The position numbers were made by a program, and so were the translations under genes. A DNA stretch of 64,000 bases from JAAGZL01 sp050288625 (lineage in GTDB: Bacteria > Pseudomonadota > Gammaproteobacteria > Chromatiales > Chromatiaceae). This document shows positions 15,229 through 25,151 of the stretch, in pieces. The notes beneath the pieces are model-generated. The model had not been told where the DNA came from and made no database searches. It was given only the letters and a program-made list of their open reading frames with translations. Position 1 is the first letter of the stretch; each line of letters begins with the position of its first letter. Location: assembly GCA_050288625.1 (NCBI GenBank), contig JBNKEE010000029.1, forward strand, positions 1-64,000, given 5' to 3'.

Positions 15229-16671
15229 TTAGAGTTTCTTTTTTAGCAGCTCATTTACTTGCTGTGGATTTGCCTTGCCTTTGGATGCTTTCATCACCTG
15301 CCCCACAAAGAACCCGATCATCTTGCCGCGCTTCTGTTCCTCGGCATCGCGGAAGTTCTCCACCTGCTGCGGATTGGAAGCAATAACGTCATTCACAATC
15401 TGCTCAATGGCGCCACTATCTGTTATCTGCTTCAAACCCTTAGCGTCTATGACCTCGTCTACACCACCCTCTCCGCTCCATATTGCGTCGAACACCTGTT
15501 TGGCTATCTTGCCGGATATAGTGTTATCCGTAATGCGTCGAATAAGCGCCCCCAGCATCTCCGCCGTTACCGGCGACTCAGCAACCTCTTTGTTCTCTTT
15601 ATTAAGTGCAGCGGTTAATTCTCCCATAACCCAGTTAGCAGCAAGCCTAGCATCATCACACGCCTTAACCACATCCTCATAGTAATCTGCAACTTCGCGA
15701 CTGGATACCAGAAATACCGCCTCCTGGATACCCATCCCATACTGTTCCATAAAACGTTGACGGCGCGCCTCCGGCAGCTCGGGCATGTGGGCGGTCACCT
15801 CTGCGATAAAGGCATCATCGAACTCTACCGGCAGCAGATCAGGATCAGGGAAATAGCGATAATCGTTCGCCTCTTCCTTGGTGCGCATTGAGCGGGTCTC
15901 ATCCTTATCCGCATCGTATAACCTAGTCTCCTGTACCACCTGGCCGCCCGATTCCAACACGTCGACCTGGCGTTCAACCTCAAAATTAATGGCCTTCTCC
16001 AAAAAACGAAACGAGTTGATGTTTTTCAACTCCGCGCGGGTGCCAAACTCCTCCTGCCCCCGGGGACGGATGGACACGTTGGCGTCCACCCGAAAGGAAC
16101 CCTCCTGCATGTTGCCATCACACACCCCAATGTACTGGACGATCTGATGAATCATCTTGGCATAGGCCACCGCCTCTTTGGCCGAACGCATGTCCGGCTC
16201 CGATACGATCTCCAACAGTGGAGTGCCGGCACGGTTCAGGTCAATGCCGCTCATGCCGTGAAAGTCTTCATGCAGAGATTTGCCTGCATCCTCTTCCAGG
16301 TGTGCGCGAGTGACACCTACAGTCTTAACCGAACCGTCATCCAGAACAATATCTACATGCCCCAGTCCAACGATTGGCAATTCATACTGACTAATCTGAT
16401 ACCCCTTGGGCAGATCGGGATAGAAGTAGTTCTTACGAGCGAAGATAGAGCGCTTGCCCAGCTCTGCGCCGATGGCGGTACCGAATTTCACCGCCATACG
16501 CACTACCTCCTCGTTTAGGACCGGCAATACCCCTGGCATGCCCAGATCTACATTACAGGCTTGGGTATTTGGTTCGGAACCAAAGGCGATAGAAGCCCCA
16601 GAGAAGATCTTGGACCTGGTGGCAAGCTGGGCATGTATCTCAAGCCCGATTACTGTTTCCCATTGCATCAT
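15229..16671 (-). CDS. gatB: aspartyl/glutamyl-tRNA amidotransferase subunit B
   Basis: GatB is the tRNA-binding kinase subunit of GatCAB, which phosphorylates Asp or Glu on mischarged tRNA and amidates it to Asn-tRNA or Gln-tRNA. The 480-residue protein begins WETVIGLEIHAQLATRSKIFSG, contains PDLPKGYQISQYELPI and NINSFRFLEKAI, and ends with the YqeY-like helical tail (QQVNELLKKKL). It may start at 16671 or three bases later. It is last in gatC-gatA-gatB, 21 bases after gatA. Confidence 0.98.
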   Translation of the reverse strand: MMQWETVIGLEIHAQLATRSKIFSGASIAFGSEPNTQACNVDLGMPGVLPVLNEEVVRMAVKFGTAIGAELGKRSIFARKNYFYPDLPKGYQISQYELPIVGLGHVDIVLDDGSVKTVGVTRAHLEEDAGKSLHEDFHGMSGIDLNRAGTPLLEIVSEPDMRSAKEAVAYAKMIHQIVQYIGVCDGNMQEGSFRVDANVSIRPRGQEEFGTRAELKNINSFRFLEKAINFEVERQVDVLESGGQVVQETRLYDADKDETRSMRTKEEANDYRYFPDPDLLPVEFDDAFIAEVTAHMPELPEARRQRFMEQYGMGIQEAVFLVSSREVADYYEDVVKACDDARLAANWVMGELTAALNKENKEVAESPVTAEMLGALIRRITDNTISGKIAKQVFDAIWSGEGGVDEVIDAKGLKQITDSGAIEQIVNDVIASNPQQVENFRDAEEQKRGKMIGFFVGQVMKASKGKANPQQVNELLKKKL

Positions 16672-16692
16672 TCTTTTCCAATCATAACTCTT

Positions 16693-18147
16693 TTATTCAA
16701 AACCACCCGGCACTGCCAGATGCCAATCCGTCGCCTGTTGCAAGCGGTGAGCTACATTCAAAAGCTTTGCTTCAGCAAAATAGCTACCTATGATCTGCAT
16801 GCCCACCGGCATTCCGTCCACAGACTGTACCGGGATTGACATCCCAGGCAACCCTGCCAGATTGACCGCTATGGTATAGATATCAGACAGGTACATGGTC
16901 ACCGGATCATCAGCCTTTTCACCTATACCAAATGCGGTGGTAGGTGAGGCTGGACCCATTATTACGTCCACCTGTTCAAAGGCGCGCCTAAAATCCTCCG
17001 AGATCAGGTGCCGCAACTGCTGGGCCTTGAGGTAATAGGCATCATAATAACCAGCTGACAAGGCATAGGTACCGATCATGATGCGGCGCTTTACCTCGGC
17101 CCCAAAGCCTTCGCTACGAGAGCGTTTATACAGGTCTTCCAAATCTTTGGGGTCTTCACACCTATGTCCGTAGCGCACACCGTCGAAACGGGCTAGATTG
17201 GAGGAACACTCGGCTGGCGCCACAACATAATAAGTAGGGACGGCCAGGTTTGTATTGGGCAGACTGATATCCACCACCTCGGCGCCTAATTTTTTATACT
17301 CCTCCACCGCCGCATCAATGGAGGCGGCAATCTGAGCATCCAGGCCCTCTTTAAAATACTCTTTTGGTAGACCGATCTTCAGTCCGGTCAGGTCATCATT
17401 CAAGCTGGCAGAATAATCCGGCACCGGCTCATCCACACTGGTGGAATCTCTTGGGTCTAACCCGGCCATAGCCTGCAGCATAATTGCAGCATCCTCGGCA
17501 CTTTTGGTCATGGGTCCACCCTGATCCAGACTGGAGGCAAAAGCGATCATACCGTAACGCGACACGCGTCCGTAGGTGGGCTTGAGTCCGGTAATACCGC
17601 ACATGGCTGCTGGCTGCCGGATAGACCCGCCGGTATCGGTACCGGTAGCGGCAACACACAGCCTAGCAGCAACCGCCGCTGCCGAACCACCGGAAGAGCC
17701 ACCAGGCACCTTATCCAGGTTCCATGGGTTCTTCACCGGTCCATACCAACTAGTTTCGTTGGATGACCCCATGGCGAACTCATCCATATTTGCCTTACCC
17801 AAGGTCACCGCCCCTGCGGCATTCAACTTGGCGGAGACGGTAGCGTCATAGGGAGCAATGAAGCTATCCAGCATACGGGAACCGCAACTGGTCTTAATCC
17901 CCTTGGTACAGAATATATCCTTCTGGATGATCGGTATGCCAGTAAGTGGCCCGGCATCTCCTGACTTGATCTTGGCATCTGCAGCCTCGGCTCGGATCAG
18001 GGCCTCGTCCTTGCACAAGGTAATTAGGCTATTCAGTTTTCCATCCAGGGAACCGATACGATCAAGATAGTGCTGGGTCAACTCTACACTACTGTACTCC
18101 CCTGCGCGTAATCCGTTCGCCAGCTGTGAAACAGTCTTGTTATGCAT
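16693..18147 (-). CDS. gatA: aspartyl/glutamyl-tRNA amidotransferase subunit A
   Basis: GatA is the glutaminase subunit that supplies ammonia to GatB through an internal channel. The 484-residue amidase-signature protein shows the Ser-cisSer-Lys triad: Lys in GIPIIQKDIFC, cis-Ser in GGSSGGSAAAVAA and nucleophile Ser in GTDTGGSIRQPAA. It starts two bases after gatC ends and is followed by gatB. Confidence 0.98.
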   Translation of the reverse strand: MHNKTVSQLANGLRAGEYSSVELTQHYLDRIGSLDGKLNSLITLCKDEALIRAEAADAKIKSGDAGPLTGIPIIQKDIFCTKGIKTSCGSRMLDSFIAPYDATVSAKLNAAGAVTLGKANMDEFAMGSSNETSWYGPVKNPWNLDKVPGGSSGGSAAAVAARLCVAATGTDTGGSIRQPAAMCGITGLKPTYGRVSRYGMIAFASSLDQGGPMTKSAEDAAIMLQAMAGLDPRDSTSVDEPVPDYSASLNDDLTGLKIGLPKEYFKEGLDAQIAASIDAAVEEYKKLGAEVVDISLPNTNLAVPTYYVVAPAECSSNLARFDGVRYGHRCEDPKDLEDLYKRSRSEGFGAEVKRRIMIGTYALSAGYYDAYYLKAQQLRHLISEDFRRAFEQVDVIMGPASPTTAFGIGEKADDPVTMYLSDIYTIAVNLAGLPGMSIPVQSVDGMPVGMQIIGSYFAEAKLLNVAHRLQQATDWHLAVPGGFE

Positions 18148-18148
18148 C

Positions 18149-18436
18149 TTACTCGATCACCTTTGGAACCAGATAGAGCCCTTCTTCGGTCTGGGGGGCT
18201 ATGGATTGAAACAGCTCACGCTGATCCTCTTCCGTCACTTGGTCACGGCGCAGCGGCTGGATCATATGTAGCGGGTGGGCCATGGGGGTCACGCCTGTAG
18301 TATCCACGGAACCCATCTGCTCCACCATCTTCAGGATATCGGATAGGCCGGCCGCCACGGAGTCCAGCTCATCCACATCTACCGCCAGACGGGCAAGATG
18401 GGCTATCTTCTCCACATCATCTCTTGCTAATGACAT
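18149..18436 (-). CDS. gatC: aspartyl/glutamyl-tRNA amidotransferase subunit C
   Basis: GatC is the small belt subunit that stabilises GatA-GatB. The 95-residue form beginning MSLARDDVEKIAHLARLAV fits the family and has GAGGT upstream, so I prefer the ATG at 18436 over the ATG at 18454. The C-terminus has the expected conserved region (TGVTPMAHPLHM). First gene of gatCAB, divergent from mreB across about 200 bases that must hold both promoters; I could not pick convincing hexamers. Confidence 0.97.
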   Translation of the reverse strand: MSLARDDVEKIAHLARLAVDVDELDSVAAGLSDILKMVEQMGSVDTTGVTPMAHPLHMIQPLRRDQVTEEDQRELFQSIAPQTEEGLYLVPKVIE

Positions 18437-18640
18437 AACTACCTCGAAAACCATGTAAAGGCAAAGTGGGTAAAATTACCATATTCAGTGGATCACTGCA
18501 GGTAAAACTGTGATAAATTGCGATTTCCTGGCGATAGTTTCTTGCTCAACTCAGCGCCCATTGTTAGATTATGCCGGTTAGCATGGAGCTTTACCGCCCC
18601 AACCCATTAACGCAGTATTTTTTGAGACAATAATCAGACT

Positions 18641-19687
18641 ATGTTACGACGTATCAGAGGGATTTTTTCCAACGACCTTTCAATCGATCTTGGCACGGCA
18701 AATACCCTAATCTACACCCGTGGCCGAGGAATTGTATTGAACGAACCATCGGTTGTCGCCATTCGACAGGACCGCAACCAGAGCGGCGGGAGGTCTGTGG
18801 TGGCTGTTGGAGAAGAGGCAAAACAGATGCTGGGACGCACACCTGCCAATATCACGGCCATTAGACCAATGAAAGATGGCGTTATTGCTGACTTCACCGT
18901 TACCGAAAAGATGCTCCAACACTTCATCCGCAAGGTGCACGAAACAAGGCTTATCAGACCTAGCCCCAGGGTTTTAGTCTGTGTCCCCTGCGGCTCCACC
19001 CAGGTTGAGCGCAGGGCTATCAAAGAGTCTGCAATAAGTGCAGGTGCCCGTGAGGTATATCTCATTGATGAACCTATGTCTGCGGCTATCGGTGCCGGTC
19101 TGCCCATAGATGAGGCCAGGGGTTCCATGGTGCTAGATATCGGCGGCGGCACCTCCGAAGTGGCTATCATCTCCCTGAGCGGAATAGTCTACGCCAACTC
19201 GGCGCGAGTGGGTGGAGACCGCCTAGACGAGGCCATAATCAGCTTTGTACGCAGAAACTATGGCACTCTGATCGGCGAATCCACCGCCGAGATGATCAAG
19301 AAAAAGATCGGTAGCGCCTACCCACGCAACGACGTCAAGGAGATGGAGGTAACAGGGCGCAACCTAGCTGAAGGTATACCTAAGAGCTTTATCATCAACA
19401 GCAATGAGGTGCTGGAAGCGTTGCAGGAACCACTCTCCGGTATCGTGGATTCAGTCAAGACCGCCCTGGAACAGACCCCTCCAGAACTGACCGCCGATGT
19501 GGCGGAGCGCGGCCTGGTACTTACTGGTGGCGGAGCTCTTTTAAGCAATATCGACCGACTCCTGGAAGAAGAGACCGGCCTACCTGTGCTGGTTGCAGAA
19601 GATCCCCTGACCTGTGTCGCCCGCGGGGGCGGCAGGGCGCTTGAGCTCATGGATCGACGCGGAGGGGATATTTTTGCGCTAGAATAG
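18641..19687 (+). CDS. mreB: rod-shape-determining actin homologue
   Basis: MreB polymerises under the inner membrane and directs lateral-wall synthesis by the Rod complex. The 348-residue protein has actin-family motifs: SIDLGTANTLIY (phosphate 1), LDIGGGTSEVAII (phosphate 2) and GLVLTGGGALLSNID (adenosine). The short basic amphipathic N-terminus (MLRRIRGIF) fits membrane attachment. It heads the operon mreB-mreC-mreD-mrdA-mrdB-mltB-rlpA. Confidence 0.98.
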   Translation: MLRRIRGIFSNDLSIDLGTANTLIYTRGRGIVLNEPSVVAIRQDRNQSGGRSVVAVGEEAKQMLGRTPANITAIRPMKDGVIADFTVTEKMLQHFIRKVHETRLIRPSPRVLVCVPCGSTQVERRAIKESAISAGAREVYLIDEPMSAAIGAGLPIDEARGSMVLDIGGGTSEVAIISLSGIVYANSARVGGDRLDEAIISFVRRNYGTLIGESTAEMIKKKIGSAYPRNDVKEMEVTGRNLAEGIPKSFIINSNEVLEALQEPLSGIVDSVKTALEQTPPELTADVAERGLVLTGGGALLSNIDRLLEEETGLPVLVAEDPLTCVARGGGRALELMDRRGGDIFALE

Positions 19688-19748
19688 GTCCGATTACCTA
19701 TGGCACCATACGCCATAACTAATTCGAAAAAGCTTAGGAAGGACCTCC

Positions 19749-20654
19749 ATCAAACCGATCTTCACATACGGACCGTCAGTCAACGCCCGCCTGATCATGG
19801 CGGTGGTGGTTTCTCTGGCCCTAATGTTCGGCGGCCATAACCAGAAACACTTGAAGGCCGTGCACAACATGATGGCCAAGGCGGTATATCCACTACATGT
19901 AGTGGCCAATTTGCCGCTAATGCTTAGCAACTGGACAATGGATCTGTTCTCCACCAAAAGCCAGCTTCAAGCTGAAAACCAAAGACTTAAGACAGAAAAC
20001 CTGACCCTCCAGGCCCAACAGCAAAAATTTGCCGCCCTGGAACATGAAAACATGCGCCTCAGGGATCTACTTGAATCCTCTCTCAAGGTTAAAGATCGTG
20101 TATTGATCGCAGAACTAATAGCAGTGGATCTAGATCCATACAAACATCAGATCTTAATCAATAAGGGATCCAGTTCGGGAGTCTTTGAAGGACAGCCTGT
20201 TCTTGATGCCAATGCCGTAATGGGCCAGGTGACAAGAGTATCACCATACACATCAACTGTTCTGATGATTACTGATGCCAGACACTCTCTGCCTATACAG
20301 ATACTGCGTACCGGACAAAGGGCCATAGCAGTGGGAACCGGCGATATCAACCGGCTTAGCATCCCTCACCTGCCCAACAACACCGATATACAGGTCGGCG
20401 ATTTGATTGTTACATCGGGATTGGGCGGACGCTTCCCTCCAGGCTATCCGGTTGCCACAGTTACAGAGGCGAAGCGAGTGGAGGGCAAAGCCTTTATAGA
20501 CATCGTGGCCACACCTAACGCCCAACTGAATCATACTCGTGAAGTCCTATTGGTATGGACGGTTAAAACCCCCACTTTTGATGAGCCAGAGGGTGAGAGT
20601 GAAGACGTGACCGAGGAAGAATCAGAAAATCCAACACAGGAAAAACAGCCGTGA
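19749..20654 (+). CDS. mreC: rod-shape-determining protein MreC, apparent ATC start
   Basis: MreC is a bitopic periplasmic scaffold that activates PBP2-RodA. Homologues begin MKPIF...GPS..-RLI; here the same peptide is encoded as ATC AAA CCG ATC TTC at 19749, five bases after AGGAAGGA. No ATG, GTG or TTG occurs in frame near that Shine-Dalgarno; the first ATG in frame (19797) falls inside the membrane segment and has no ribosome site. I therefore take ATC as the initiator, giving 301 residues: membrane helix about 14-32, coiled coil about 65-110, then the beta domains with VTSGLGGRFPPGYPVATV. The C-terminus is acidic. It overlaps mreD by four bases (GTGA). A sequencing error is the alternative. 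Confidence 0.93.
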   Translation: MKPIFTYGPSVNARLIMAVVVSLALMFGGHNQKHLKAVHNMMAKAVYPLHVVANLPLMLSNWTMDLFSTKSQLQAENQRLKTENLTLQAQQQKFAALEHENMRLRDLLESSLKVKDRVLIAELIAVDLDPYKHQILINKGSSSGVFEGQPVLDANAVMGQVTRVSPYTSTVLMITDARHSLPIQILRTGQRAIAVGTGDINRLSIPHLPNNTDIQVGDLIVTSGLGGRFPPGYPVATVTEAKRVEGKAFIDIVATPNAQLNHTREVLLVWTVKTPTFDEPEGESEDVTEEESENPTQEKQP

Positions 20655-21139
20655 CCTACAGACGCAGACATGGCATGTTTATTATCCTGCTGACACTTCT
20701 GGCCAGCCTGATAATCACTTTACTCCCACTACCAGAGCTGATCCGCCCCTTCAGGCCACAGTGGTATACCCTGGTGTTGATCTACTGGGCCATGGCCCAT
20801 CCAGAAAAGATAGGGGTTGGATCGGGTTGGCTGCTGGGGCTGGTCGTGGATGTAATGACAGGATCGCTTCCAGGGCAACACGCTCTAACCCTATCTTTGG
20901 TTGCATACATCGTGGTTAAGCTACACACCCAGATCCGAGTGTTTCCTCTGTGGCAACAATCGGTTGCAGTATTGCTACTGCTTTTTCTTGAGCCATTGAT
21001 AGCAACCTGGGCTATGGGCATAAGCCACCAGCCGCCGCCTCCTCCGCTCTACTGGGCCACCCCTTTCATAGGTATGTTGCTATGGCCCTGGGTATTCATA
21101 ATCCTGCGAAACATAAGGCGAAGATTTCATTTCAACTGA
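20651..21139 (+). CDS. mreD: rod-shape-determining membrane protein MreD
   Basis: A 162-residue inner-membrane protein with five or six helices, partner of MreC in the Rod complex. It starts at GTG overlapping the mreC stop. Typical features are RPQWYTLVLIYWAMAHPEKIGVGSGWLLGLVVDVMTGS in its middle segments (conserved W...P....G...G...D). It overlaps mrdA by one base (TGATG), so the cluster is tightly coupled. Confidence 0.95.
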   Translation: MTYRRRHGMFIILLTLLASLIITLLPLPELIRPFRPQWYTLVLIYWAMAHPEKIGVGSGWLLGLVVDVMTGSLPGQHALTLSLVAYIVVKLHTQIRVFPLWQQSVAVLLLLFLEPLIATWAMGISHQPPPPPLYWATPFIGMLLWPWVFIILRNIRRRFHFN

Positions 21140-22983
21140 TGTCACACTCGAGCTTCAGAGACCACATTACCGAGGCCAGGATGTTTACTGGACGAAATAT
21201 AGTAGCCGCTATTTTTGTCCTGCTGTTTATGGTGATACTGGTGTTAAGACTAGGAAAGCTCCAACTCTTAGAGCATCAACACTTCACCACCAAATCAACA
21301 GACAATCGAGTTAGGGTAGAACCAATCCCACCAACCAGGGGGCTTATCTACGACCGCAACGGAATACTACTTGCGCAAAACCTACCTATCTACAGCTTGG
21401 AAATAACTCCGGAGCAGGTTAAGGATCTATCGAAGACCATCGCTCAACTTGGAGAGGTAATAGATATCAGCGAAGGCAACATCAAACGGTTTAAACGCCT
21501 ACGCAAACAACAGCGCCGTTTTGACAGCATACCCATACGTATCGATCTGACAGAAGAAGAAATCGCTCGTTTTGCGATTAATCGGCATCGCTTTCCCGGA
21601 GTCGAAATAAAGGCAAAACTATTACGCACCTATCCTCTGGGGAACGATACAGCACATGTGCTCGGCTACGTCGGCCGCATCAACGAACAAGAACTTAAAG
21701 ACCTGAATGCATCCAATTACAGTGGTACCAGCCATGTAGGAAAGACGGGGGTAGAAAAATTCTATGAGAAGCTGCTGCATGGAGAGGTGGGTACACGTCG
21801 AGTGGAGGTCAACGCCCTAGGCAGGACACTTAGAATACTAGACTCAAAACCACCAAAACCAGGCGTCAATCTATACCTTTCCCTGGACATAAAATTGCAA
21901 CAAGAGGCCATAAAAGCCCTGGGAGAAGAAAATGGTGCGGTTGTAGCAATTGATCCGACTGACGGCTCTATCCTGACCTTGGTCAGCAATCCAGGGTTTG
22001 ACCCCAATCTGTTTGTAAACGGCATCTCAAACAAAGACTATCAGGCCCTGCAAAGTTCACCGGACAAACCTCTGTTTAACAGGGCGCTGCGCGGACGTTA
22101 CCCCCCAGGCTCCACCACTAAACCTCTAATAGGATTAGCCGGACTTGAGCTAAACAGGACCACAAAATCCAGGGAAGAGCTATGCCGTGGCTACTACCAA
22201 CTCCCGAACCATGAACACAAATACCGTGATTGGAAAAAATGGGGGCATGGCCCCATGAATGTAAGAAACGCAATCATTGAATCATGTGACGTCTACTTCT
22301 ACGATCTGGCCAACAAACTTGGCATTGACAACATACACGATTACCTAAGCAGTTTTGGATTTGGCGAGGATCCGGGAATTGATATCAGCGGCGCAATCAG
22401 CGGTCTTCTTCCTTCCCGTGAGTGGAAGCTTCGTACTAAAGGGGAACAGTGGTTCACTGGAGAGACCCTGATCGTAGGCATCGGACAGGGCTATTTCCTG
22501 GCCACCCCCCTGGAGCTGGCCAGCTCGACCGCAACCCTGGCGGCAAGAGGCAAACACTACGTACCAAGGATTCTGCGAGCCATCCAAACTACGGAGACGG
22601 AACAGCCGGTACCCTTTTTACCTACAAAGCGACAAAAGATACCCATTAGTAACATCCATAACTGGAATCATATAATAAATGCCATGACGGACGTGATCGA
22701 CAGTTCCCGCGGTACCGCCAACGTAATTCATACTGACGAGTATAAGATAGCAGGTAAAACAGGAACGGCACAGGTGTTCTCTATAAAGCAGGATGAAACA
22801 TATGATGAGGAGAAAATTGAAAAAAAGTTGCGTGATCACGCACTTTTTATTGCCTTTGCTCCAACCAATAACCCCAAGATTGCAATCGCAGTAATCGTTG
22901 AGAACGGCGGACACGGCAGTTCGGTGGCCGCACCTATAGCGCGCCGCATAATGGACCTCTACCTACTGGGTCAGAACCAATGA
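21139..22983 (+). CDS. mrdA: penicillin-binding protein 2 (peptidoglycan transpeptidase)
   Basis: PBP2 crosslinks peptidoglycan during elongation with RodA. From the ATG at 21139 (TGATG overlap with mreD) the product is 614 residues: one N-terminal membrane helix (about 20-38), the pedestal domain (RGLIYDRNGILLAQN onward) and the transpeptidase domain with active-site Ser in PPGSTTKP, SCD as the second motif and KTGTAQVF as the third. The open frame extends 57 bases upstream into mreD but that is not needed. Four-base overlap with mrdB. Confidence 0.97.
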   Translation: MSHSSFRDHITEARMFTGRNIVAAIFVLLFMVILVLRLGKLQLLEHQHFTTKSTDNRVRVEPIPPTRGLIYDRNGILLAQNLPIYSLEITPEQVKDLSKTIAQLGEVIDISEGNIKRFKRLRKQQRRFDSIPIRIDLTEEEIARFAINRHRFPGVEIKAKLLRTYPLGNDTAHVLGYVGRINEQELKDLNASNYSGTSHVGKTGVEKFYEKLLHGEVGTRRVEVNALGRTLRILDSKPPKPGVNLYLSLDIKLQQEAIKALGEENGAVVAIDPTDGSILTLVSNPGFDPNLFVNGISNKDYQALQSSPDKPLFNRALRGRYPPGSTTKPLIGLAGLELNRTTKSREELCRGYYQLPNHEHKYRDWKKWGHGPMNVRNAIIESCDVYFYDLANKLGIDNIHDYLSSFGFGEDPGIDISGAISGLLPSREWKLRTKGEQWFTGETLIVGIGQGYFLATPLELASSTATLAARGKHYVPRILRAIQTTETEQPVPFLPTKRQKIPISNIHNWNHIINAMTDVIDSSRGTANVIHTDEYKIAGKTGTAQVFSIKQDETYDEEKIEKKLRDHALFIAFAPTNNPKIAIAVIVENGGHGSSVAAPIARRIMDLYLLGQNQ

Positions 22984-24089
22984 TTGAAGACGGACAAAAA
23001 GGTAAAAATATTTTCTCCCGCATGCACCTGGACCTGCCACTTCTCACCGGCATTATCCTCCTATGCGGTCTTGGGTTGATATTTCTCTACAGCGCCAGCG
23101 GGCAAGACACAGGACAGATAATCAAGCAGGCAGTACGCCTAACCGTAGGCTTCGCAAGCATGCTTATCCTAGCGCAGATCAACCCAGACAAGCTGCGTTT
23201 CTGGTCACCACTCTTTTTTGCTATAGCTATCATCCTTCTAGTGGCAGTTTTGATTGAGGGACAGATGGGTAAAGGTGCTCAGCGCTGGATCAGTCTGGGA
23301 GTTTTTCGTTTTCAACCATCTGAAATCATGAAACTGGCCCTCCCCATGATGATGGCCTGGTACTTGGTAAAGGCGCCACTACCACCGACTTGGGGAAGAA
23401 TCCTGGTTGCAGGCATCCTTATTCTGTCGCCCATGCTGTTGATAGCCAAACAACCAGACCTGGGAACGGCCCTATTAGTGGGAATATCCGGGTTGTTCGT
23501 GCTGTTTTTGGGCGGTCTAAGCTGGAGACTAATCATAGGCATAGTACTGATCACCATACCCACAGGCTGGGCCCTGTGGAAATGGGGTATGAAAGACTAC
23601 CAACGTGACCGCGTACTGACCTTTTTGGATCCGGAAAGAGACCCTCTGGGCAGTGGATACCACATCATTCAATCTAAAATAGCTATAGGCTCTGGAGGCA
23701 TGTATGGGAAAGGCTGGTTAAACGGGACCCAATCCCAACTAGAGTTTCTACCAGAACGCACAACTGACTTTATCTTTGCAGTAATCTCTGAAGAATTCGG
23801 CTTTATTGGGGTAATGATCCTGCTCTCGCTCTACCTATTCATCATATTGCGAGGGTTCTACATAGCAGCCAATGGCCAAGACAGCTACAGCCGGCTACTG
23901 GCAGGGGCACTAATACTGACATTTTTTGTCTACCTGTTCGTAAACACGGGCATGGTGTCCGGGATATTGCCGGTAGTTGGGGTGCCGTTGCCTCTAGTCA
24001 GCTACGGAGGAACTTCACTAGTGACCATACTTTCCGGTTTCGGTATCCTGATGTCCATACACTCCCACAAGAAACTGATGCAAACCTAG
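22980..24089 (+). CDS. mrdB: peptidoglycan glycosyltransferase RodA
   Basis: RodA is the SEDS-family glycan polymerase of the elongation machinery. The 369-residue protein has about ten membrane helices and the SEDS signatures: GAQRWISLGVFRFQPSE, KQPDLGTALL (catalytic-site Asp) and GVPLPLVSYGGTSLV. Start overlaps the mrdA stop (ATGA). Confidence 0.98.
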   Translation: MIEDGQKGKNIFSRMHLDLPLLTGIILLCGLGLIFLYSASGQDTGQIIKQAVRLTVGFASMLILAQINPDKLRFWSPLFFAIAIILLVAVLIEGQMGKGAQRWISLGVFRFQPSEIMKLALPMMMAWYLVKAPLPPTWGRILVAGILILSPMLLIAKQPDLGTALLVGISGLFVLFLGGLSWRLIIGIVLITIPTGWALWKWGMKDYQRDRVLTFLDPERDPLGSGYHIIQSKIAIGSGGMYGKGWLNGTQSQLEFLPERTTDFIFAVISEEFGFIGVMILLSLYLFIILRGFYIAANGQDSYSRLLAGALILTFFVYLFVNTGMVSGILPVVGVPLPLVSYGGTSLVTILSGFGILMSIHSHKKLMQT

Positions 24090-24101
24090 AACAGGGATAT
24101 A

Positions 24102-25151
24102 ATGAGAGCAATAGAGATTGTACAACGCCTATCACCAGCCTGTGTTGCAGGCATACTAGCCTTATCCTTATCAGCCCAAGCAAATCTATCTGCCGCCGAG
24201 AATTCAACGAAGGCCGATCCAGAAAAATTTGTCCCTGGTCTGACAGAATTCATCGATGAGATGGCTGAAAAACACGGCTTTGAGAAGAAAAGCCTAGCCG
24301 CCCTCATGTCCAAAGCCAAATACAGTCAAGCAGTCGTGAACTCCATGGATCACCCCTATGAAGCCAAGCCCTGGCACATATACAGGCCATTGTTCGTGAC
24401 CGAAGAGCGCATCAAAGGCGGAGTAGAATTCTGGAATAAAAACGCCGAGATACTGAGCAAGGCCGAGAAAGAGTATGGAGTGCCTCCCCAGATTATCATC
24501 GCTACCATCGGTGTTGAGACTAAATACGGACGATTCATGGGTAAACATCTAGTGCTGGACGCGCTTTCTACCCTAGCCTTCACCTATCCGGAACGACAAC
24601 GCATGTTCCGCAAGCAGCTTGAATCATACTTGTTGTTATTGAGCGAAGAGGATATAGACCCGGAGAAGACCCACGGTTCTTATGCCGGAGCAATCGGCAA
24701 ACCACAGTTCATGCCCGGCAGCTACCGCGCCTACGCGGTTGATTTTGATGGAGATGGCAGACGGGATTTACTAAACAATACTGCTGACGCCATCGGTAGC
24801 GTAGCAAACTATTATCATACTCACGGTTGGCGCAAGGGGGAGCTGGTTACCCTCCCAGCTCAAGTGGATGGGGGTTATTACCAGCAACACCTGAACCAGT
24901 GGCTTAAACCAACATCTACCATCGATGAACTGGCAAAGGCTGGTGTAAAAACGTCACAAAATCTACCCGCCTACACCAGATGCAACATCATCCAACTTGA
25001 TGGCGAAAACAAGAAAGAGTTCTGGCTGGGCTTTCATAATTTTTATGTAATTACCCGCTATAACACCAATAACCAGTACGCAATGGCCGTCTATCAACTC
25101 AGCCAGAAAATTCTGGATCGACGGAAGGCAGAAAACAATAAAAATGGCTAA
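24102..25151 (+). CDS. mltB: lytic murein transglycosylase B
   Basis: MltB cleaves the MurNAc-GlcNAc bond with 1,6-anhydro ring formation in the periplasm. The 349-residue family GH103 protein has the catalytic Glu139 in GVETKYG, the GSYAGAIGKPQFMPGSYR motif and an EF-hand-like calcium loop (DFDGDGRRDL). An N-terminal signal peptide is present (core about 12-28); Cys14 could be seen as a lipobox but the context does not fit well. Eight-base overlap with rlpA. Confidence 0.95.
   Translation: MRAIEIVQRLSPACVAGILALSLSAQANLSAAENSTKADPEKFVPGLTEFIDEMAEKHGFEKKSLAALMSKAKYSQAVVNSMDHPYEAKPWHIYRPLFVTEERIKGGVEFWNKNAEILSKAEKEYGVPPQIIIATIGVETKYGRFMGKHLVLDALSTLAFTYPERQRMFRKQLESYLLLLSEEDIDPEKTHGSYAGAIGKPQFMPGSYRAYAVDFDGDGRRDLLNNTADAIGSVANYYHTHGWRKGELVTLPAQVDGGYYQQHLNQWLKPTSTIDELAKAGVKTSQNLPAYTRCNIIQLDGENKKEFWLGFHNFYVITRYNTNNQYAMAVYQLSQKILDRRKAENNKNG

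Noticed and set aside
19797..19830. ATG at 19797 as the mreC start
   Set aside because: It would remove the conserved N-terminus and start of the membrane helix and has no Shine-Dalgarno.
24102..24160. MltB as a lipoprotein through Cys14
   Set aside because: The residues before Cys14 (SPA) lack a proper hydrophobic lipobox; an ordinary signal peptide fits better.
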